From Nepenthes gracilis (taxonomy: Eukaryota; Streptophyta; Magnoliopsida; Caryophyllales; Nepenthaceae): a DNA stretch of 64,000 nucleotides. Position 1 is the stretch's first letter, and every line of letters starts with the position of its first letter. The DNA is taken from assembly GCA_033239525.1 (NCBI GenBank), contig BSYO01000004.1, positions 28,620,037-28,684,036 of the forward strand, in the 5' to 3' direction. A program made the position numbers and the translations under genes. Shown here piece by piece: positions 1 to 11,400 of the stretch. The notes below the pieces were generated by a model. That model had not been told where the DNA came from, searched no databases, and saw nothing but the letters and a program-made list of their open reading frames with translations.

Positions 1-3000
1 GAGTGTAATAATGTTATAATTATGAAAACTTTTATACCATATTTAGGTAATATTACCACAATAGTTCCTGATATAATTATTAAATAGTTAAATTTAAGAT
101 TAAATCATATATCAGAATATCTTTATAAATTGCCACCATATAATTTTTAAAATTTTAAAATTTTTACCAATCTTATTCTTAGTATAAAGCTTTCCTCATC
201 AATATGGTTCAAGCCAAAGAATAATGGTATAGTTTTTTTTATTAATCTCTATTTATAGATAATATTGATAATAATATTTAAAATTTAAATTTTTATTAAT
301 TATTCTTAATTTATAATTTAATTAAATAATTATATCTAATAAAATAAAAGTGCATAACTATTTGTGAAAAAAACATGTCTATAAAAATATGCATTTATTT
401 GTAAAACGATATTTTTTTCATATTAAAAAGTTACAATCATTTATCTCTTGAAAAAGAGTCCATAAATAAAGTATGAGAGACTCGATCTCTCGATTTACAT
501 ATAAAATTCTCTTTTTGTTAAAAAGAATAACAATATATTATTTATTTTAACGTAATTCTTAAAAAAATTATTATAAATCATACGAACTAAGGTGAGCATC
601 AACCGTTACTTTCTAACACAAAGTTATAATATTTATCCAAAAAAATAAATAAAAACTTCTCAATTAGTCATCAAAAATCTCTAAGTCATTACATATTTTA
701 ATGGCAATGAAATCTAACTTATATTTTAAACATTATTTATTTTTAATAATGAATTCATAATAAAATTGTAAACTATTTTAATATATTTTAAAATATTTAA
801 TAATTAATATCAATATTTTTGTCATTAAAAAAAAATTATCTGACGTTACGCTCCTTGTTTTCTTTTAACAATTTCATGATCTAGTATTATTATTATTATT
901 ATTTTCAAATTGACACGAGTGCAATAAAAAAATATTACTTGACTTTGAGGACAACTGCTGTGTGTACATTCCAAAGCGTAGGTTGGAAAGTCTGTCGAGA
1001 TCGATGGTAGTGAAGAATTATGTGGATGATTGATGAGAAGAATGAACGATTAGAAATTCAAGTTAGCTAAGATATGCCAAGGAACTAATAATCTAAACAA
1101 ATTAAGCTATTTTAGATAAACGCACAACTTACATATCCGTATCCACTCTATGCTTAAATATAATTTTTAGAAAATAATAATTTTATTTTTATTTTATTTG
1201 TTCAAGGAGATACTGATAATATAATACATACCAACTCAGTTAAAAAATTTAAATTATTTATTAGAACTTAACACATCCTGGACATGGGGTATGTGATAAA
1301 AAGGTTGGGCATACTGTTGAACAAAACTAACCCATGAGTGGCCTAAGATAAAGGGTGGCACTGCTTCGGATTTTCTTCTCCTCCAAATAACTGACTCATG
1401 AGTTGGTCAATTAGGATAATCCAATAGTGCTACATGGCCCCACAAGTAAGATTGCTACGCCAGCTCACGGGGACCATGCTAGTAAAGATAATTAATAATT
1501 CAATTAACTAATATAAGATGTAATTGTAACACTGAAAAAAAAAAGCTACATTTGTTATATTTAAAAAACGATCATTGACTAAAAGTTGATTGGATTTGCA
1601 CTCCCAAGCTAAGTCATTAAACATAAGTCCAAAATATCGGACTAGTGACACTATAAAAAATCATTAGCACACAATTATATGGATATTATCAGCATCCCAA
1701 TATAACAATCCTCCCATGTTTTATATGTGAACACCGTTGTGAAAATCAGTCCTTAAGAAATGTATTTTAATACCAAAATATTATCTCAAGTACAATACAT
1801 GTGTATAATCGGACTTACCATAACTTTACATATCAAAACACATCACAAGATTAAAGCCCCATTTTGGAATGATCTTCAAAAATGTCCTCCAAAATAACCA
1901 ACATTCACCCACCATGTGCAGCGATTTATCCTTGTTTTGCTACAGTAGTGGGTCCCACGCATGTGGGCCATGCCCAAATGTTGGCGAAATGGGCCATGCG
2001 GATTGTGAGGATTTCGCCTAGGCCTAGGCAACTGCGTAGGTATGCGAACACGCAAAAACGGGCCGACTATAAAACACGTCAAATTTTTTTTTAATTTATT
2101 GTAGCACTGTAGCAACAAGCAAAACGATATCGTCTTAGGTTGTCTTCAATCTCTAGCCAGGTAAGCCTAACCCGATTTCACCCGATATTTGACCCGATAA
2201 AAACTCCTCCGTTTTTATAATAAAATTAATAAAAAATATATAATGATTTTCGACATTTATTTTTATCAACTTATCACAAAAATTAAAACTTTAAAAATTT
2301 TTAAAATCAGGAAAAAGTATGAAAATGCAGAACAATTCAAGGCAGAGGCATGTATGTCACTGATACCAAATGTAAGGATTTACACCGGCTTAATCATGTC
2401 ATTTAAGGACCAAAATGTGGAAGGATTACTAACATCCAACAATTAAATTTTCTACTATGTTTTTCTTCACCACTGACTTCACCTGATTTTGAAGCTTCCA
2501 AGCACGGCTTCTCTCCGTCAATGGTGTATTGCAGAGAAGATGCTTGGGGGCAAAATCAACTCGCTTTAATTTATCAGATAATTTCATTGAGGTGTTATCA
2601 ATGAGAATTAATGAAGAAATAATGGAGAACAATTATGGTGCATTATTAGCAATTAACATGGGCCACAAATACTTCAGTTTTAAAATTGGATGAAACAGAA
2701 CAGTTAACATGTAATTTCTTAAAAATTTCAACATTATTAATAGTTTCTCTAATTTTATAAAAAGGCATTTGAAATGTGGACAATTTCTACAATGAAATAA
2801 GAGTTTGGAATATTTAAATGATAATAAACTCCTAACGGATCAATATTTTGACTATTGGTATGAAAAATAAAGTTATTAACAAAGGAATAATATATATGAC
2901 TAATATATTTTTAATTATAATAAAAAGTTAAATAATATAGACATATATAATTATATATTTGTTTATGTAATTTAATTTAATTTGGTTTGAAAAAAAAGAA

Positions 3001-3279
3001 ATTAAATTGTAATATAAAATTTGTTTACTGTGGAAAATTTAAAAAAAAAAATTATGTTGACCACTAATTGCTATCTCTCAATTGACCGAACCCGTTGTCC
3101 GGGGATCTCCAATGCTTCGCGGTTTTTTTTTCCTTCCTATTTTTTTAATGCAATTTTTATAAAAAAATATATATATACATTAAAAAAAAGAAAAAAAAAG
3201 GACAAAATATATGCTTATCTTGCACTATCCCTTCGCTACATGGCCCCAAAATGTCGGGTGCTACCAGCACCTTTATTAC
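1..3279. other. AT-rich intergenic DNA, no gene seen
   Basis: The stretch is strongly AT-rich with short poly-A/T runs. The open frames in it are short, overlap on both strands and resemble no protein I know. About 1270-2170 is less AT-rich and may be old repeat DNA, but I could not assign it to a family. Confidence 0.6.
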
Positions 3280-3683
3280 ATGTTTAGTCATAGAGAATTA
3301 GATAAAAATAAAATTTTTATTTTTTTAAAATAGATATTTTTTTATTGATTATAAATTTAATTAAAAATAAATATTTTTAAAAAATATTTATTTTCATATT
3401 TATAAAAATATTTATTCACACTATTATTATTTATAATAATATTAATAATTTATTATATTTATTATATATATTTTTTATTATTACTATTATCATTATTATT
3501 ATCACTATTTTTACCTTATTCTCTATACTATTCTACAAACTAAATAAAAAATATTAATTTTTATCTTATTCTATTCTAATAACCAAATATGAGAATAACA
3601 ATTTTAATTCTATTTCCATCTTATTCATATCATCGAAAATAATTATTTTATTTTAATATTATTCTATTCTAATAACCAAACAT
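3280..3683. mobile_element. Probable MITE upstream of MTNA
   Basis: The two ends are imperfect inverted repeats of about 25 bases. The left end begins ATGTTTAGTCATAGAGAATT; the right end, read on the minus strand, begins ATGTTTGGTTATTAGAATAG. The interior is almost pure A/T and non-coding. Size (about 404 bp), base composition and terminal repeats fit a non-autonomous DNA transposon. No clear target-site duplication was found, so the superfamily is left open. Confidence 0.45.
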
Positions 3684-3976
3684 ACCGTTAATATTATTGA
3701 AATTGTTGAATTTGAAATTTAATAATAAGTGTTTTTATATAAATAAAAAAATTAATTTTTTTATTTTTATTATTTTATTAAAAAATATGAACATTGGATT
3801 TAAAACCCAATGGCCACCGACGGCGTCGCAGGGGCTGCGCAGAGGCGAAGATATTCTTTGCTGCAACTTCGAAGCCTCACTTCACTGCTATGTGCTGCTA
3901 AAACCCGCAGAAGCGAGCAGCGCAAGGACTTAGCTGCATACTCTAAAATTTTTCTTTGTACGAGAGAGAGAGAGAG
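3684..3976 (+). promoter_or_regulatory. Proximal promoter and 5' leader of MTNA
   Basis: This holds the presumed transcription start and 5' untranslated region of the isomerase gene. From about 3810 the sequence becomes less AT-rich, as expected for a leader. A short GA tract (3962-3976) directly precedes the ATG. No convincing TATA box was identified. Confidence 0.4.
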
Positions 3977-6900
3977 ATGACGCCAGATTCGAAGCTTAGT
4001 GAAGGAAATGGACAGAGCAATTCTCTTCAGTCTATTCGCTACAAGCGAGGTTCACTTCAGCTTCTGGATCAGGTATCTCCTCGATCGCTTATCACTTTCT
4101 CTCAACTTTCCATGTTGCGATAATTCCACGTGCTTAGTTCATTTTATTATGTTCGCTTTGTTATTGAGCAGAGGAAACTTCCTTTGGAAACTGTCTACTT
4201 GGACATTCGAAGTTCTGCAGATGGATGGTATTTTAAGTTTTCTCCCTCTTCATACGGTTGTAATGTTCAGGGTCGTGGTTTTTTTTTTTTTTTTTTTCCA
4301 TTCTTTCCTCTTTCAGTTTGGTTGTCGAGTTAATCTCTTCGGTCTTTGGGAATCTATGGACGTTTCGTTCCCCGTTCTTGTTAGAATTCTAGTGAATAGG
4401 ATTGTAAAACGTAGGCACTACGTGAAAGAAAATAATTACAACAAGAAGTAATCAATCCTAGGTTAACCTTTGAATTATTCATTAATCGAACGATATGGCC
4501 TTTAATGTTCCCTTTTTTTTTTTCCGCTGATTAATTGAACTATTTGTCTTGAAGATAGTTGTGGCATTCTATAAATGTCGTAAAGATCCTTGACCTAGCA
4601 ATCCTTTGTATGAAAAAGGGTGTAAACCTCTTATTTTCGCAAAATTGTGTTTCCCACTATCTAATATCTACCCAACATTTCACATGCTCAAGTATTTCCG
4701 TTTGGTAATTATCATACGATGCCATTGGCATTTTGGCAATGATTAATTTGTCTTTCAGTCACATGGTGGTGAAATTCCAACACTTCTAACAAATTTGATT
4801 GAATTTATTAGTCTATGTATCAGTTTTTGTGGCTATAGCAGAAGCTTGATGCGGAAATGCATTGAATAAGATCTATGAAATTGAATGACACATGTTGGTC
4901 TCCCTAGGGATGCCTAGGGTATTGTCTTGTAGTACTTGTTTCCAATGTGTAGGGATATGAAAAACATAAAAGAAATTTTGTTGAGCTTTATAAGCTTCTT
5001 TACACTATTTTGTTTACTTCTGTAAATCTCTGTGATGGCTTTGGTTATTTCGCTGGCAACATCCTTTGTTTATTTCATCAAGCTGGAAAAATTCTCAAGT
5101 AATGCTGTTTGCATTTGGATTGACAACCACACTGGCAACTTTTTTGGTTATAGTCAATCTACCTGTATTATGAAGGCTACCACTCCCATGAGAATGTAGT
5201 CCTCCTCAGATAAAAGTTACTGTTAAGGTTACCTGACAAAGGAATATAGGGGCGGTAGCCTCAAACAAATTTTGGTAGTAGATCTCTGTCTTGGTTGTGC
5301 CTCACAGTGGTGGCGATGGCTTGGGATGGATTGGGTTGTGAGGAAGGATCAATATTGTTTACAAATATAAGAGAAGTAAATAAATGCCCAAAAGGCTAAT
5401 TGATACGAGCATAAGTCAGGGGGAGAACTCATCCCAAAAGATCGGTCTAGTAGGAGGGAAGGCTCCCAAACTTATAAGTTGGAGGTTTTATCCCAAGTTT
5501 TTCAATGTGGGACTCGCATCATTCTTCCCTTCTTCAATAGCCGCAAACCTTGGCTGCTGCACTTTGTGGCACTTCACTCGACGACTTTCATTTTGTGACG
5601 CTTCACTCCGCCATAGCTCACCGGCAACAGATCAGCTCCTCCACAGGTTGCTCTCTCCGGTAGCCCTTTCCGGTTAGAACCCTCCACAGGTAGCCATCTC
5701 CGGACCAGGGTTGATATCAATGAAAGCACCATTTAATGCAACCAAAAGTCAGGGGGAGAGCCCATTTCAAAAGATTGGTCTAATAGGAGGGAGAGCCCCC
5801 AAACTTATAAGTTGGAGGTTTTGCCTCAAGCTTTCTAATGTGGGACTCGCATCACTAATCCTTTAGGAGGGCCCAAGTGCATCCGTATTAGCTTATAATG
5901 ATAAAGAGAATTAGGAGTATGGATGAAAATATTGGTATCGATATTGGTATTGGTATCAGTCGTGATCATGTCAGTATTGGATATATTAAATTATACGTAT
6001 CGGTATCTAATATATTAGATAAAAAAAAAGTTTCTAAAAATTATAAGCTAATAGAATCGTATTAGCCAATATATCGGCTATATCGACCAATATAAAACAT
6101 ATCTTGATATTGTAGTGGCATTCGAGAGCCCAATATCGATACATATCGGCTGATACGTATTGCACATGTCGATATTTATATCAATGGTTAGGAGCAACCA
6201 ACTATATAAGTATCCAAACAGAGGTACAGGTGTGTTCTATTGGAGTAGGGTCTAGAAAGGGTCTTAGTCTTTCTTTGGTAAGGTCATAGGTGGTTTATTG
6301 GATATAATCGTGCTGCACCAATTGCCTTTCAGACCATGTTGATTGCTAGAGCAATATATTTGTTAGATCACACATGTGTGAATAGAAACACGCACAATTT
6401 TACATGGATTGTTTAGCTATCAGAATGGGTATATGGGTTGTCTAGCAATTTGAACTAGTAGCCGCAATTTTTTTTTTTGATAAGTAGCGCAAATGTTGCT
6501 TCAATACTAAAGTTGCTTAAGCATAATGATATTAGGATTTGGGGTACACAAAAGAATCCGAGGCACATGCGAAAAATTTTGTTAATTGTTGCTGAATATA
6601 ATGCTTCTCAAGTGTTATTGAAAACTTGAGTTTATGCATTGAATTCTATGAGTCAACTATGGTCACAAATTTGCACCCTGTTTTTCTTTTTGTTCTTTTA
6701 AAAATTTATCTTCATTGTTAAGTAATAAGCATAATGCAATTGCCTTTTGAACAGTCCCTTGTCCTTGTTTCAGGTATGCCATAGCAGATATGGTGGTCCG
6801 TGGAGCACCTGCAATTGCTATTGCCGCAGCACTCTCTCTAGCAGTAGAAGCATTTAACTTAGAGTCTTTTCATGGTACATCTCATGATGCAGCTTCTTTT

Positions 6901-8461
6901 CTTGGCCAGAAATTGGAATATCTTGCCTCTAGGTATGTTTCGGCCGTATAGTATTGTTGACGTTGTTGAACCTGGAGGTCTATTTTTATGATTAAGGTGT
7001 TAGAGTTGTTTGTACCATTGTCTTATGTGTAATTATTTAATACTGGCACTCTTATTCAGCCGACCAACTGCTGTGAATCTCTCAGATGCTGCAACAAAGC
7101 TTAAAGACCTAATATTCAAGGCAGCTTCTACTTCATCAGAAGCAAAGACTGTGTTTCAGGTAAAGAAACCCCTCAAGTTGCAATTGCTTTGCATATACAT
7201 TAAATGCTTGCAATTGTAGGAACCTACAATAGTTGCATGCAAGGGGCCTATGCTAGTTATCTGCCATTAGAGTTGAAACATCCCATTGGTCAGCCTTGAC
7301 TAATTGTATGTGCTGTTAATGTAGGCCTACATAGAATCAGCGGAGATGATGCTTGAGGATGATGTTGCTTCCAACAGAGCCATTGGATCTTATGGGGCTA
7401 GTTTTATACAAAACAAGCTGAATGATTTGAAAACTGTATCCATATTGACTCATTGCAACACCGGCAGGTGTGTCCTTTGTCTACTTGCTTTCTGCAGTAT
7501 CTTTGTGCATTCTTTTTACATCAAGCTTCTTCTCCTATTTGCGTGCACATGGGCAAGTGGTTACTGTTTAGTGGTATGTTTGCAAATAAAATTTCTAATA
7601 TTGCTGCGGTTATTTTTATGCTTTCTCAACAGTCTTGCCACAGCTGGATATGGTACTGCGCTTGGCGTAATTCGTGCCCTTCATTCTAAGGGGATTCTTG
7701 AAAGGGCCTACTGCACAGAAACTCGACCGTATAACCAAGTAAATGTCTACCTTCCAATTCTTTTGGACCTTTTTGGCCCTTCACTGAGATCAGACACTAC
7801 AATTTCATTTGTATTACTCAAAATATATCAATTTGACATCGTTGTCATTTGCCAAAGTAGAATTGTTGGTCACAATCACAATGTTAGCTAATATAGGAAA
7901 TCCTTGATATCAACACTGCATGCGATGAGTTTAGCGTCATTTGATTTGATGTGATATAACTTTCACAAATGTCATGGATGAAGATAAACTATTTGATTTC
8001 TCATTTTCATAAGATTGTTTTTAAAGGTATAACCAAGTTATAAGAGGAAACAAACACTAGGAGGGAATTGGTGCTAGGATTGGAATAATATTAGATATGT
8101 GTTGAACTCTGAAATGGAAGGTCCTGTAAGTGCAAATGAAAAGAATGAACTGTCCAAAACTTCCATTCCTAGGGTTGTGCATAAATAAAGGTGGAAATCG
8201 ACTTAGCTTGTCCTAAACCCTGGGCGATAAAGAAAATAAGGTAAGAAAGTGTCGCAGAACGTCAAATGTTTGAAAAGGTCACAAAATGCTTTCCACAAAT
8301 AAAAAGCCATGCTACTCTCTGGGGAGCTGAATGACTCCTTAGAAGACTGCACAGTTGGTTATTTCATTCCTATATAGCAAGAGAATGGTCACTTGGCTTT
8401 AAGGTCTGGATAGAATACAATGTGCAATTTCTGATTTGTGTCTTCCCTGCATGTGAATGTG

Positions 8462-8494
<33 letters not shown>

Positions 8495-11400
8495 TGTTCA
8501 AAGGTTTCAATTTTATTCCTCGTGCCAGTAGCTTGATGAAAAATATCCATGGGTCTATTCATGCTTATGTATATTATTTTTCTTGTTGTGGGGAGGATAG
8601 TAAAAGAAGTATATTACTTCCTAGTAAAAAAATTACGTACAAATTAAGTTGGGAATACCAGGCTATAGTCAGCCCAACAGTTAGTAACAAAAAGAAAAGC
8701 CCAAAGGAAACAAAATAAAAATGATTAGATCATCTATTTTATTTCAAAACCAATTTTCTGTTTAATTGATTGGTTTCTTGTTTTTTGTTGTTGAAAATCC
8801 TTGCATTCCTTTTTCCTTACGTGGTGTACTGAGGCAGCAAATAAGAGAGCAATAGTTACTTCTGTACTATTTTATTTCAAAACCAATTTTCTGTTTAATT
8901 GATTGGTTTCTTGTTTTTTGTTGTTGAAAATCCTTGCATTCCTTTTTCCTTACGTGGTGTACTGAGGCAGCAAATAAGAGAGCAATAGTTACTTCTGTAC
9001 TTACTCTCTTCTGATTCTATGTATCACCCATTCTACATGTAGTTTCTAGCTTTTGATATTGGCTAATAAATCTATGCTTCACAAGAAATTTGATTCAGTT
9101 TCCATCTTGAATCAACATTTAAGCATCAATTTAGTGACACATAAGGGGTAAATAATCTCCTTTTGATGATCTCCCCTAGTTGAAGGCCTGTTTGTGAATA
9201 TTTCTGCCCAGCCAAAGCCAATCACAACCTTACTGCTCCAGGATTTGCTCTAGGAGTTGCTTCTTGCTCATGACCTGCTCTGATGGAATTTCATAGCTGA
9301 AAGCTGATGTTGTCCCTCCTGATTGTAAAATTTTACTCCAATTATGCGTTTAACTTAACATGCCATATGCCTTGTATCTGCACAAGGTAAATTGTGAAGT
9401 CATGTCACCCATGAACTTTTGAGCAATTTCCCATAACACCTTCAACATAGCAGCTTTATTCCATGCTCCCACTCTTTGCAAGGCTCAGAAACATCGTTGA
9501 ACACAAATGAAAGCTTCTTTGAGTTCATATGAGCATTTGACCACCAATAGGCATGACATAGCTTTCAACAGTTTTGAGCACTTTCTGGGATAAAAGAAAC
9601 ATAGAGCTCCACTATGCCTCCCTCCCCCTCCTACCCCCAAAAAATTGCAAAGTTTTTATTTTTTTTTGTTTTGTTTTGTTTTTTTTTTTTTTTTTTTTTT
9701 TGTGTGGTTTTCATTAAGCTTTAGGGACATCTGGAAAATGCCAAATTTTCTAGAATTAGTGATGCGGATATCTGAGACAAAGATTTGCTTTAATTTGCCT
9801 TTTAAATTAGATTTGATTTTATTTCCATAGCAGTTTTGATTAGTAATTACATTTGATTTGATTTTTTAGTAGAGATTTGATTTTATTTCTCTTTAATTCT
9901 ATTTCCCAATTAGGAGCTATTTGGTGGTGATTTTATTTTCAATTTTTTTAGGTATCGGGTTCTCTATATAAGAATTCCTACTTCTATTATTTAATGACAT
10001 TGATGAATATTTTGAGACATTGAATGCGATTAAGTGTTTGTGACCTCTTTTCCCTTCTCTCCCATGGTTTCTTCTCTTTCTTATCGCTACCTTTCTAGTC
10101 TCTTTTTTTGTCTCTACTCCTCTCCTTCCCCTCCCCTACTCTTCCCCTTCCCTACATCAATTAGGGTTTGGGAAACAAATTGATTGGTGGCTTTAACTGG
10201 ATTTTTAGATATGCAGTGATATTAGGATATTAATTTGTAGTTCCAAATAACAAAAAGACAAAAGGACAATAAAATTTTAATTTATTATGAAATGACAGAT
10301 TAAGAAAGAAAAATAACGAAATGTTTAAAAAAAACTAAAAAGCCTTAAAATGTCTAAAATCTGCTACTTTTCCAAACTCAGTCAAGGCAACAGACACCAT
10401 TATCTTAGTGGCAAGTAACATTAAAAATCTGTGAAAGTTAGGTAATGGTGATAAGTCTATCATACTAGTGATATTAATTGAAATAAGGTTTCTAAGAACT
10501 CCACGACAAATCACAAATATATGTGAGAGAGGCCCATTTAACAACAGAGAAAGATAGTTGTTGTGGATCTCTGTGACAAAACGGATTTTTTTTTTTTTTT
10601 TGGCATTTTGCCAGCTACCTCCTAATTACAGAATCATAGATGCCATCTAGGACTCATACACGATATCCATAAAATATGTAGCAGAAGCCAAATCTAATAA
10701 TCTGCTGAAGCATTTACATTCATACCCATAAAACTCATTTATGCATATATAGTCATAAAAGTCCAATTACAAAAATTCATATATTTCAATCGGATCATTA
10801 CAACAAAGCTACTTCTTCCGTGGTAACCCCAAAATATGTTTCCGAGTTCTTAGAATCATTTAGACGGAGCTCTAGTTACTCCATCTCATTAGGCACGAGC
10901 TCTATAGTTCATCTGGAGGGGAAAAAAAAAATAATGAGCCGGAGCTTAACAAGGTACATGCAGATTTTTCGTAAAGTGTTTATCTTGGTAAGGCGGATAC
11001 GATACATATACAATATGAATATTAAAAAGTAACAGTTGACTAGATCATGGCGAATACATAACACAAAAGGAATCAGGAAAGCTGGAGCAGTCAATTCTGA
11101 AAATCGGGACAGAAAATAGAGTTGGTCTTATTATAGAAATTTCTCCCTTTTTTTTATATCGGTAAAGGATATCGCTAGCGGAGGGGGCAATAATCAAGGA
11201 TAGATTGTGCACATCACCTCATAATCATGGCAATACCTCATTGTACAAAGTCCCGAGGACGGCTCTTACTTTCTCCTTGTACAAAGCCCCGAGGATGGCT
11301 CACTTCCTCATTGTACAAAGCCCCGAGGATGGCTCACTTCCTCCTTGTACAAAGCCCTGAGGACGGCTCCCTTTCGTTATTCTCGATTGCCACCATAATG

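Noticed and set aside
3999..4451. 150-aa plus-strand ORF overlapping MTNA exons 1-2
   Set aside because: It is out of frame with the MTNA exons, runs through both introns, and its residues match no family.
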